A stretch of DNA of 60,546 bases from Aromatoleum toluolicum (GTDB lineage Bacteria > Pseudomonadota > Gammaproteobacteria > Burkholderiales > Rhodocyclaceae). Positions 1 to 7,292 of the stretch are shown here, piece after piece. A model generated the notes under the pieces. It made no database searches. It saw only the letters and a list, made by a program, of their open reading frames with translations, and had not been told where the DNA came from. How positions within the stretch are numbered: the first letter of the stretch is position 1; each line of letters begins with the position of its first letter. The position numbers and the translations under genes were made by a program. Where the stretch lies: assembly GCF_012911005.2 (NCBI RefSeq), contig NZ_WTVS01000032.1, forward strand, positions 1 to 60,546, given 5' to 3'.

Positions 1-46
1 CGCCCCTCCTGAGCACCTCGACCGCAATCCGCGGTTTCCTCCCTGG

Positions 47-122
47 AGCGTTGTCCAACGCCTGCCATCAGCCGCGGTCGATCATCGACGCCCTTCCCGA
101 TTGGCAGGCGTCGAACAACGCT
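47..122 (-). repeat. 21-bp near-perfect inverted repeat, long hairpin
   Basis: Arms at 47-67 and 102-122 are complementary over 21 positions when read as minus-strand RNA, with 19 Watson-Crick pairs and two G-U wobbles. The loop is 34 nt and holds a small inner palindrome near 78-90. It lies downstream of the nuclease gene of the first RT operon and has no T-run, so it is not a classical terminator. It could be a structured RNA 3' end, a recombination site or a mobile-element end. Confidence 0.55.
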
Positions 123-243
123 AAACCTTAGCGGACGGTGAAGTTGCATTCCTTGAACGACCGCTTAGCAGGAGCAAACGTCATTCGGGGCATGTGACGA
201 GCTGGCTGGAGACGAGACGTGCCGTGAATAGTTCGGCATTGCG

Positions 244-969
244 CTATCTCGTCAATCTTGACCCGACCAAAGACAAGAAAAGCTGCAGGATGTCCACCTT
301 CGTCCGTCCGCTGCTGATAATGGACAGGAAGGAATCGAACGTCATCATGACCATCTCCCCACTTCGCGGGTTGAGCAGTATGAAGTCTCGCCACTCTTCC
401 CCGCGGCCTTCCACTGCGGCCGCAAAGCTGAGCAGCCAGTAGATGGCAACCTGGCGGTAGTCAGCCGACGAAAATCGCTTGGCCGTGCACTTCACCTCCA
501 CCAGTGTCGCACCAATGGCGAAATCTCCGTGGCCACTGGAAATCCACTCCAAGCCAGGGATATGCGGACGAAAGACGATGGGATGCCCCGCCGACGCGCT
601 CAGCGACGTCATGGTCGCTGCGAGGTTCCGTCCCACTGTCTCAGCCAAATGTTGGTCGACGGGCTCTAGTTGCTCGGGCAACTTGGCATCGAAGTACGCA
701 CGTTGTCGGCGGACGGTGTCGGCAAAGCAGGCTGGCCAGTCTATTTCGGCTGGATATTGGAGCAGTTGTTCTCCGACGGTATATCCCAGCTCGAAGAGCA
801 TCGCTCGCTGCAAGGCCGACTGCAGCAACAGGTCTTGGCGAAGCGGCTGCACAGGGATTACTTTCGATTCCGCATTGAGGTGGGCAACTATTCCCGGCGT
901 CAGTTGAGGGAACACCTCGTCGAAGATGCCTGGAATTTCCCGTGCCACGGTCCGCGGGTCAAACTGCAT
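244..969 (-). CDS. PD-(D/E)XK nuclease-like protein coupled to a reverse transcriptase
   Basis: A 241-residue protein. Residues about 149-160 read GDF...EVK, and a glutamine at 173 is followed by a YWLL helix. This fits the D-(x)n-E-x-K plus Q arrangement of PD-(D/E)XK nucleases (D149, E158, K160). The ATG at 969 lies 11 nt inside the 3' end of the upstream RT gene, so the two are probably translationally coupled. A longer open frame reaches 1086, but its first 39 codons lie antisense-like inside the RT gene and are composition-poor, so the internal ATG is preferred. Probable role: effector or processing nuclease of the RT system. The nuclease call rests on motif spacing only, and catalysis is not shown. 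Confidence 0.65.
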   Translation of the reverse strand: MQFDPRTVAREIPGIFDEVFPQLTPGIVAHLNAESKVIPVQPLRQDLLLQSALQRAMLFELGYTVGEQLLQYPAEIDWPACFADTVRRQRAYFDAKLPEQLEPVDQHLAETVGRNLAATMTSLSASAGHPIVFRPHIPGLEWISSGHGDFAIGATLVEVKCTAKRFSSADYRQVAIYWLLSFAAAVEGRGEEWRDFILLNPRSGEMVMMTFDSFLSIISSGRTKVDILQLFLSLVGSRLTR

Positions 970-2653
970 CGCCAGCACCCTTCGCCCAGCGCGTGAACAC
1001 CGCGGCAAATCGAGGCTCAGCGCCACGGGGAAGCATCGCGAGCTTTGCCTTGTCCCGTTGTTCATCGAAGGGAAGCTCCACACCAAGTTCCCAGTATTGT
1101 GCTACAGCGCGTTTGGCCTGCTGGCGCGCTTTATCCCCCTCATCACCGAAGCAGAAAGAGGTCAGCCAATAGAGGCGTTGGCATTCAGGGCTGAGCTGCT
1201 GCCAACGGTTTCGCAGGTGGTTGAATGCGACCGCGTCGTTCCAACCGCGCCAGCAGTCGATACAGGCGCGCCGGACCGCATCAAGCTGAGTCTTGTCGAA
1301 GAGCTCGCTTACGAAGCTAGCGCGAGTGGGCGTTCTCTGGAACCGCAAGCATCGTAGGTAGTGGAGGAGGCTGGTATCGGCCTTCAACAGGTGAGCGGAG
1401 TGAATCGGAACCTGGTCGAGCAACTGGTCCACTGCCCCATGGATGGCGGCGAATCTTCCATCTCCTCGCAGATTGGCGATGCCCCGCATGATTGTTGAAA
1501 AGGAGGAGCGAAATGCATGCAGGTTCTGCTGCTTCAGCAGCGTTGCCGCGATCTCAAGAGCCACTGCAGGTTCGTGAAGACGAATGGTCCTGCCAATCTG
1601 CGTAACTAGAAACGTATCGGGAAGCGCCTTCTCAAGCTCGCGGTTGAGAAGCTGACGAACCTCGAGTGTTTCGACCGTCTCGACTAGCGAGTCGTAGTCT
1701 GCTTCGGGATTGTCCGAGTAAGGGTCGAACTTGAGATCAATTTTTCGTAGCTTGGCCGCTTCCGCGTCATCTCCGCCCAGTTGCGAAGCCACATAGTCGC
1801 GGTAGTGCTTGGCGGAGAGGAACACTGTCTTTGACTTGTTTAAAGTGAGGCCGTAATCCATCAGGCTCTGCGCCAGGACGCCCAAGGCTCTATAGGCTTC
1901 CGCGGTGTTGGCCGCAACTAGGACATAGTCGTCGACATAGCGGTTGCCCCAGACGCCTTTGGCCCCCATGGCGGTATCCACCTCGTTCAGAACGAGCTCC
2001 GCAAGAATACGTGCGCCTTGCCCTCCGACTGGAAGGCCGAACGAGCGCCCGGCAAAGAGCTTGCTTAGCAGTGCATTGACCTGCTTGGATACGGCCGAAG
2101 CGTCGCCGCCCAGGCGGTTGATGAGATTCTCAATGTAATGATGCGAGACGTGTTCATAGAAGCTCGAGATGTCAGTCTGCACGATGACCGAATGTTCCGG
2201 CACTATCGACGCTTGTTGGACGGTCTCTTCTTTGAACGCGCGCCAAGAGCGCGTGCTATCGAACAGGTCCTTGTCACCCGCGGCCAGGAATCGGTAAGAG
2301 TGCGCGCCTGCAGACCGATGCGGCTCGAGCGCCTCTGCGATGGCGATGGCAAGACCGTTGAGGTAGATGTTCCAGAACAGGTGAATCTTGGTGATGACTC
2401 GAAATCCGGTTGGACCGGATGGAGCAAGAAGGCGCTCGTTGTAGACGTGCAGCTCCGCGATTCGCTCGTGGTTGTCCTTTTCCGCCTTGCTGTCACGGAG
2501 CTCGGAGTAGAAGCCATACGCAATCGACGCGAGAGCCGGAGCCTCGTCCCTACAGAATCGGATATCGACATCGAACGGGAGCGTGTCGTTATCGCCATGC
2601 TCTGCAATCTCGCGGGCGGCGCGCTCGAAGTGACGCAGTTCTGGTTTCAGCAA
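959..2653 (-). CDS. reverse transcriptase, UG/Abi (defence) type, first operon
   Basis: A 564-residue protein with RT palm motifs: motif A TDISSFY (D161), a GLPVGGQGAR block near 206-215, and the catalytic YVDD at 239-242. No maturase (domain X) or HNH endonuclease is visible, so it is not a typical group II intron RT. About 300 residues of helical, repeat-like sequence follow the palm, as in Abi/UG-class RTs linked to phage defence. The start is TTG at 2653, supported by a strong GGAGG six bases upstream; no ATG fits better. The stop overlaps the start of the nuclease-like gene. The upstream 470 bp is AT-rich in part, contains strong hairpins and may hold the promoter and a template RNA. Confidence 0.85.
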   Translation of the reverse strand: MLKPELRHFERAAREIAEHGDNDTLPFDVDIRFCRDEAPALASIAYGFYSELRDSKAEKDNHERIAELHVYNERLLAPSGPTGFRVITKIHLFWNIYLNGLAIAIAEALEPHRSAGAHSYRFLAAGDKDLFDSTRSWRAFKEETVQQASIVPEHSVIVQTDISSFYEHVSHHYIENLINRLGGDASAVSKQVNALLSKLFAGRSFGLPVGGQGARILAELVLNEVDTAMGAKGVWGNRYVDDYVLVAANTAEAYRALGVLAQSLMDYGLTLNKSKTVFLSAKHYRDYVASQLGGDDAEAAKLRKIDLKFDPYSDNPEADYDSLVETVETLEVRQLLNRELEKALPDTFLVTQIGRTIRLHEPAVALEIAATLLKQQNLHAFRSSFSTIMRGIANLRGDGRFAAIHGAVDQLLDQVPIHSAHLLKADTSLLHYLRCLRFQRTPTRASFVSELFDKTQLDAVRRACIDCWRGWNDAVAFNHLRNRWQQLSPECQRLYWLTSFCFGDEGDKARQQAKRAVAQYWELGVELPFDEQRDKAKLAMLPRGAEPRFAAVFTRWAKGAGDAV

Positions 2654-3130
2654 AGAAGTCCTCCTTCAGATGCGATGTCTGCAGCTATCGACAAGGTCGC
2701 GTTTTGTCGGTTGCTGTTTGTCTTGCTCCTGTGCCAAAGCGAGAGCTGCCGCCACGCCGTGCATATCCATTTATGTCTTCATAACTCACCATAGCATATC
2801 TTTTTCGGGTAAATATAGATCTGCTAAGAGCTTGTTGGGAATCCCCATTTATGGATAAGAACGTATCGACGTCAGCTTTCGCATGCTCAGCGGTCGCCGC
2901 TGGCATGCGACCTCATCGATCGCTCCGGCCGACGAAGAGGCAGGGGCTCGCTGTCCCCCGGTACGCATGTCCTCGGCCTATGCTAACGACTGGCTTTTTC
3001 GGAATGAGCGACAGCAATGCTGCTGGTTGCAGCCCGATGCATAGCGCTGGTTGTAAGTATCAGGCCGATTTTCGCACCATGAACTTACGCTACAACTATC
3101 ATCAATAGGCGAAGCGCGCACTCTGGACGT
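2654..3130 (-). other. 477-bp gene-free leader upstream of the first RT
   Basis: No convincing gene. A 73-codon frame at 2685-2906 has no good start and no recognisable features. An AT-rich part (about 2785-2850) could hold the RT promoter, and the 9-mer CCATTTATG occurs twice (2767-2775 and 2845-2853). Farther upstream are strong stem-loops, listed separately. The layout resembles the noncoding RNA leaders found 5' of several defence RTs, but no transcript can be proved from sequence. Confidence 0.4.
2879..2910 (-). ncRNA. strong hairpin in the leader of the first RT; candidate ncRNA part
   Basis: A stem of 14 bp with one bulged base at 2887 and a three-base loop at 2894-2896: TCGCATGC plus CAGCGG pair with CCGCTG plus GCATGCGA. 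Smaller stems lie nearby: CAGC/GCTG at 3012-3022, or alternatively GCTGC/GCAGC at 3019-3033. They sit 230-380 nt upstream of the TTG start of the RT. Such a placement suits an RT template or cofactor RNA, but an operator or attenuator is equally possible. Confidence 0.35.
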
Positions 3131-3628
3131 TCATGTATTTCTTCGAAGATGCGCATTGTAGATTTTTGGGCAGATACCATCGAGGAGCCCAACAGTCTTT
3201 GAAAAGGGGCGGACGCTACAGTTGAATTCGATATTTCCATCCAGCCCTGCTGCATTGTCCAAATTCTTCGCTATTTGATTGGCTAGGCCGTCCGGAATCG
3301 TGCCGCTGATATAGAGACAGGCGATCTCACCAGGGCTGATCAACTGCTTCTTCAGTATCGCCGCATCGAGCGGCGCGCCGCCAATCCAGCAACGAAAGCC
3401 GGCGCGATCCAGTTCAACGGAAAATGGCGAGAGATTGATCGCTAAAAGGTACAAAGAGAAAGATGCGGACTCACCGAGATCGACAGTCGCCGAGTTGTGA
3501 CGAGGGCGAAGATCGAGATAAATCAATTGTGCCAGTTTTTCTTGGGTGAAGTATTGGCGAAGTAGAAAGCCGGGCAGCCATCTGAACAGGCGCCAAATGC
3601 TCTGAATCGGAATGGTCTCAAGCGCCAT
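3131..3628 (-). CDS. hypothetical protein, last gene of the RT/SLATT cassette
   Basis: A 165-residue protein that I do not recognise. The N-terminus is hydrophobic and aromatic (residues about 5-28). The middle alternates hydrophobic and polar residues in a way that suggests beta strands. No catalytic motif is visible. It starts 171 bases after the SLATT stop in the same direction, and the gap holds a tandem octamer repeat, so it may be a separate transcript or the end of the same operon. The ribosome binding site is weak. Base composition matches the RT region rather than the catabolic cluster. Confidence 0.55.
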   Translation of the reverse strand: MALETIPIQSIWRLFRWLPGFLLRQYFTQEKLAQLIYLDLRPRHNSATVDLGESASFSLYLLAINLSPFSVELDRAGFRCWIGGAPLDAAILKKQLISPGEIACLYISGTIPDGLANQIAKNLDNAAGLDGNIEFNCSVRPFSKTVGLLDGICPKIYNAHLRRNT

Positions 3629-3662
3629 GCACGGTTACCATTTGAAATTCACGAGTGGAAGG

Positions 3663-3686
3663 GGCTGCAGGGCTGCAGGGCTGCAG
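3663..3686. repeat. three tandem copies of GGCTGCAG
   Basis: The octamer GGCTGCAG is repeated three times head to tail, flanked by partial copies (GG before, GGCA after). It lies in the 171-base gap between the SLATT gene and the downstream hypothetical gene. Each unit contains a CTGCAG palindrome. Likely a slippage-prone microsatellite; no function can be assigned. Confidence 0.8.
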
Positions 3687-3799
3687 GGCAGCGGCAAGAC
3701 ATTGACTCTGCCGGCTTCGACACAGCTGTTCTCCAGTAGGAGTGGGGTGAGAACCGGGATAGCATGCTCTGTCAAACCCACCGGATTTTGCTCGGTCGT

Positions 3800-4441
3800 T
3801 CAAGACTTTGGAATCCACCATGAGTAGGCCAGCGCCCCGAGCACCAAGATCCACACGATTCCGAAGAACCAGAGCTCGGAGGCGCGCCAGCGCACTCGTG
3901 TCAGCACTGCCTCCGGACGACTCATCGTCGGCTTCCCATTCTTCCCTTCGAACTCTTCCGCCAGTCTCTGATGCGCCCTAAATAATGCATCATCACAGGG
4001 AGCGTGGTTGTGTGGGCACTTGTCCTTGATTGCCTCATACTCAATCCGTAGGTCATCCACTTCCTTGTTTGCGAGCGGCCTGCTTGCATCGATCTGCGCT
4101 AGGGCTTGCGCCAGTTTCAGCTGGAAGGCGGTCAAAAGTTCAGCATTTCGGTGCAGAGCTTCGGCTTTTGCGCCGTATCCCGCCCCCCACTCCATGAGGC
4201 TGATCGCCAACAGAAAAACCCCAAGTGCCGCGGCCAGCGAGGATAAGTAGTTGTCCAGCGGAGTCCCCGGCGTGGGCGAGTAGACCTTCTGCGCAAAGGC
4301 CACTGCAATGCTCAGCGCGGAAAGCGCTGCAAGACTGAAGGTCGAAAACCACTCACGATGCTTCAGCCGGCGAGCTGCGTTGTACCGTGCACCGGCAGTC
4401 CGCCAGGAAAACGTCCGCAGGTCCGACAGAAACTGTTTCAT
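3800..4441 (-). CDS. SLATT-like membrane effector associated with an RT
   Basis: A 213-residue protein. Residues 12-30 hold an RYNAARRL-type basic amphipathic stretch. Two transmembrane helices follow (about 33-51 and 65-84), then a cytosolic helical region with an AEALHRNAELL segment, and a third hydrophobic helix at the C-terminus (about 189-209). This matches the SLATT fold (SMODS/SLOG-associated two-TM effectors), of which one family has been described beside reverse transcriptases. SLATT proteins are predicted membrane-disrupting effectors of immune systems. It lies 222 bases downstream of the second RT on the same strand, separated by a hairpin-rich stretch. Expected role: the killing arm triggered by RT activity. 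Family assignment is from pattern memory, not a search. Confidence 0.7.
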   Translation of the reverse strand: MKQFLSDLRTFSWRTAGARYNAARRLKHREWFSTFSLAALSALSIAVAFAQKVYSPTPGTPLDNYLSSLAAALGVFLLAISLMEWGAGYGAKAEALHRNAELLTAFQLKLAQALAQIDASRPLANKEVDDLRIEYEAIKDKCPHNHAPCDDALFRAHQRLAEEFEGKNGKPTMSRPEAVLTRVRWRASELWFFGIVWILVLGALAYSWWIPKS

Positions 4442-4663
4442 AGAGTAAATCCAACTGGCACAAAGGGTGCAGGCAATGCCTGATGAATCAGGTCATATCC
4501 ACTTCCAAGGCGGTGACGCAGAGCGTCCCCCCAAGAAGGTTTCTCCGCCAAAGGCGGCGCCCCATGCTTCGCATGGGTAGGGAGCACTTCCGCCCGCTAG
4601 ACCGAGGTCTGACGAGGTATCGCTTACGCGATAGGCATCGCCTGCGAGTAGATTTTAACCCAC
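4442..4663 (-). ncRNA. hairpin-array candidate noncoding RNA between RT and SLATT genes
   Basis: The 222-nt gap holds a run of short perfect stems. Coordinates are on the plus strand: AGGC/GCCT 4633-4643; TATCGC/GCGATA 4618-4633 (GUAA, a GNRA-type tetraloop in the minus-strand RNA); AGAC/GTCT 4599-4610; CCCATGC/GCATGGG 4561-4577; CCGCC/GGCGG 4545-4557; GACGC/GCGTC 4515-4527; and CCTGA/TCAGG 4479-4492, which competes with CAGGC/GCCTG 4470-4482. Loops are mostly three or four bases. No frame here has a good start or protein-like composition. Short-loop stems in series are expected of a structured RNA, plausibly the template or cofactor of the adjacent RT. Strand is inferred from the flanking genes and the GNRA loop. 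Confidence 0.6.
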
Positions 4664-6106
4664 TTACCCGTATATGACACCTTCGTCCGAATGCATGGCA
4701 GCCAGAATGTGGCGTAAGTACTTCTCATACCTGTCTTTGATCTCGGCGTCAGTCAGCGTCTCCGCCGGGTCGACCCGGCCTCGTTCACTGAGGAAAGCAA
4801 GCATCTCGATTTGATTGGTGATCTTGTCGTAATTCCGCACGTAACCACCTTGCGGATTGAACTTCATCTCGAAGTACGCACGGCGTAGCGTCTTTAATTC
4901 AGACGGAGCTTTGTGTCCGAAATCTAGCATTCGCTTGAACATGCCTTCGATCGCCGCATCAAGGCGATGAAGTAAAGACAAGTCGCTGATCTGATTGAAG
5001 TAGGCGATCCAGCCGTAGCGCTTCTTCTGAGATATGGCCCCGGTTATGCGCTCGTTTAGCTCAAGAAGAAAGATCTCCTTCAGGCGATCTTCGGTTAGGT
5101 ACTTGAACTTGGCCAGCCTTCGAGACTTGTTGTGGATGTAGTCGCTGAACTTCGCTGCAATCGACTGTAGGAACCGCTCGACTGTCGAATCTCTCACCGA
5201 GATGATTGGCAAGCGAAATATGTAACCGAGATATCCAAATGGCTTCGAAAGCGGTGCGATGTGGGTTTTGCTAGATCCCTTCGGATGCAATGACAAGCCT
5301 CTTAACGTGAGGCGCGAGCGCAACGAACGAAACGCAGTTTGTACTATCGGCTCCGGTCCATACATCAGGACGTCATCAACGTACCTGTAGTAACTTACCC
5401 CGAGCTTGGTCATCGCCTCATCCACGTCTTGCATGTAGATGGATGCCAGGAGGTTCGATATTGCCAGTCCTTGTGGCACGCCGTCCTTTGGACTGAACTC
5501 TTTGTGTCGAGAACGATGAGTGTTCTTGGGGACAGTCGGCGTCGACAGGGCGTGTCCAATCAGCTTGATCGCGCTTTTGTACTTCACCCTCTTGGCAAGC
5601 ACCTTAAGTAGCCGGTTCTGTCGGATCGAATCATAGAATGTCTTGATGTCAGTGCTGCAGATCCAGGTTTCAGTTGGAGATCGGCCGATAAGATCGACGG
5701 CGATCTCTCTGACATAGGTGCTAGCGACATTCTTCGGAACCCGCTCCGGATAGAGGGCTGCCAGAAATTTGTTTAGCTGTTTCAGTACAACTCGATCGCG
5801 CACCGTAGGTATGCCGATCAGCCGAGGCGGCTTATCCCGGCCTTTTGTCTTCAGGACCTCGAGGAACGGTGAGAACCGGAACTGCCCATTAAAGATCTTT
5901 GCGGACGCAACGCCGAGATCCTTCTTTGCGTTCAGCGCGTATTGGAATCCATTGAGGCGATCGACGCCCTTGCCAGTCGTGCTTGCAAACTCCTCATTGA
6001 AGACTGCTTCCAGGGTGTCCGGAGCGAAGAGGTGTTTGAACAGTACTTCGTCGTCAATGGGTGCTGCCACACAGGCAATCGCCGGCGCAATTTCCATAAA
6101 GCTCAT
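4664..6106 (-). CDS. reverse transcriptase of the RT/ncRNA/SLATT cassette
   Basis: A 480-residue RT unrelated in detail to the one at 959-2653. Fingers region RLIGIPTVRDRVV at 95-107, motif A TDIKTFYD (D153), motif B GVPQGLAIS at 209-217, catalytic YVDD at 242-245, and a FGYLGYIF segment after it. The C-terminal ~190 residues are basic and helical. No maturase or endonuclease domain is visible, and no group II intron domain V was seen downstream. The start at 6106 has AGGGGA upstream; an alternative ATG lies at 6097. UG/Abi-class defence RT is the best guess. The downstream hairpin array and SLATT gene argue for a template-RNA plus effector design. Confidence 0.85.
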   Translation of the reverse strand: MSFMEIAPAIACVAAPIDDEVLFKHLFAPDTLEAVFNEEFASTTGKGVDRLNGFQYALNAKKDLGVASAKIFNGQFRFSPFLEVLKTKGRDKPPRLIGIPTVRDRVVLKQLNKFLAALYPERVPKNVASTYVREIAVDLIGRSPTETWICSTDIKTFYDSIRQNRLLKVLAKRVKYKSAIKLIGHALSTPTVPKNTHRSRHKEFSPKDGVPQGLAISNLLASIYMQDVDEAMTKLGVSYYRYVDDVLMYGPEPIVQTAFRSLRSRLTLRGLSLHPKGSSKTHIAPLSKPFGYLGYIFRLPIISVRDSTVERFLQSIAAKFSDYIHNKSRRLAKFKYLTEDRLKEIFLLELNERITGAISQKKRYGWIAYFNQISDLSLLHRLDAAIEGMFKRMLDFGHKAPSELKTLRRAYFEMKFNPQGGYVRNYDKITNQIEMLAFLSERGRVDPAETLTDAEIKDRYEKYLRHILAAMHSDEGVIYG

Positions 6107-6844
6107 AGTTTCCCCTGCCTCTGTTTCAGTAGTCCAGAACCCAGACTGCCATTCTTAGAGGCTTGATGCGCGGTTCAAATATCCTTAACTCACCCACACA
6201 GGTAACTCGTGGATGTTGAGGGTGTTCGCTTCGCTGGTCCGCGGATTCATCTGCGGTAAGTCGGGTCGCGAGACGGCGCCTCTCTGTCGACCGGCAATCC
6301 CCGGCAGATCGGCCGGCCTCTGTGCGACGACGGCCAACGGGCTCAGTTCTGGTCCGTCAACAACAGCCTTCTTGAGTCCGAATCTGCAATCGACCGCTCA
6401 TGGTCGATTGTAAGCATTCCGCATTCGATCAGGAAACCATCATTCGCGTCAGAGAAGTCCGCCCGATCGGTAACGAACGAGTTCGTCACGAAGTTGATTC
6501 AACCCTGGGAACGTCGCGGCTTTCCGGGATTCAGCTGGTCCCAGGAGCCGACAAGAGAAGCTGTTCTCCTCGCCGGATCATTTCGTCAATCGATGTCGGA
6601 GAATTTGCTTGTCGCTGCTTGCTGTTTTCCGTACTAGCCCCGTGCGGCGGCTTTGCGCAAGAGTACCGCCGCTCCGGGGACGTAAGCTGGCCGACAGGAT
6701 TGGCCGAACGACGGTCAGTGCGCAGGGAACATCACAACTGAGTGATGAATGGTCGCACAAAGTGCACTTTGGATACCGCAGCCGACGTCACCGACCTAAC
6801 CCGGCTCTGCCATAGCCACCGCAGCGCGCCTACCTAGCCGACTT
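6107..6844. other. 738-bp stretch without a convincing gene
   Basis: Several short plus-strand frames (for example 6213-6413 and 6400-6741) have atypical composition, no good ribosome binding site and no recognisable domain. The stretch marks the border between the AT-richer RT region and the GC-rich folE/catabolic region, so it may be a junction with decayed sequence. The only clear structure is a 9-bp inverted repeat at 6387-6410. Confidence 0.5.
6387..6410. repeat. 9-bp perfect inverted repeat
   Basis: CAATCGACC at 6387-6395 and GGTCGATTG at 6402-6410 are perfect complements around a six-base spacer. There is no T-run on either side, so a terminator is unlikely. It could be a dyad operator or a remnant of a mobile-element end. 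Confidence 0.5.
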
Positions 6845-7279
6845 TCAGGTCGTCACCGCGCGCTTCAGGACCAGCGGCACGCCCCCCGTACTGCGCTTGA
6901 CCATCCATTGCGCCAGCGCCGAATCCATGTAGGTCGCATGGCCCGGGAACCACTCCTCGAGCGCGACCGCGAGGCGGCGCCCGACCTCGATGTTGCCCGC
7001 CGCGACCATCTGCTGCACTTCGCGCACCGACGCCATGACCTTCTCGTGTTCCTCGATGTGGCAGTCCCGCGCCGGGAAGTTTCCCGCGGACATCCAGGCG
7101 GCTTCCTCCGCGAAGTGGTGCTCGGCGTGGGCGGCGAAACGGTCGAGCAGCGCCGGGAAGACTTCGTCTCCGACGACCTGCATGGCGTGCACGAGCTCGA
7201 CGAACTCGTGGTGGATGTCGTCCATCGGCCCATAGCCGAGGAGGAATTCGTCGCTCCAGGGGGTCGCCTGCTCGCTCAT
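6845..7279 (-). CDS. bacteriohemerythrin
   Basis: A 144-residue hemerythrin-domain protein. Iron-ligand pattern: HHEF near residue 24, HAEHHFAEE near 51-59, HIEEH near 73-77 and HATYMD near 114-119. These supply the histidines and carboxylates of the non-haem di-iron oxygen-binding site. Length fits single-domain bacteriohemerythrins, which carry or sense oxygen or protect oxygen-labile enzymes. It lies 13 bases downstream of folE on the same strand, so the two may be co-transcribed. Confidence 0.9.
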   Translation of the reverse strand: MSEQATPWSDEFLLGYGPMDDIHHEFVELVHAMQVVGDEVFPALLDRFAAHAEHHFAEEAAWMSAGNFPARDCHIEEHEKVMASVREVQQMVAAGNIEVGRRLAVALEEWFPGHATYMDSALAQWMVKRSTGGVPLVLKRAVTT

Positions 7280-7292
7280 TTCCGGTCTCCGT

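Noticed and set aside
47-122. Integron attC site
   Set aside because: Arms fit in part, but the GTTRRRY/RYYYAAC core and cassette layout are not clear; left as a hairpin.
2685-2906. 73-codon minus-strand frame before the first RT
   Set aside because: No good start signal and crosses the strong hairpin; more likely leader.
4483-4677. 64-codon plus-strand frame in the RT/SLATT gap
   Set aside because: Composition is dictated by the hairpins; no ribosome binding site; lies opposite a likely RNA.
4442-6106. Group II intron with its RT
   Set aside because: No maturase or endonuclease domain and no recognisable domain V/VI; SLATT follows instead.
244-6106. Diversity-generating retroelement
   Set aside because: No Avd gene and no template/variable repeat pair seen.
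6213-6741. Small plus-strand frames between RT and hemerythrin genes
   Set aside because: No ribosome binding site, odd composition, no domain.
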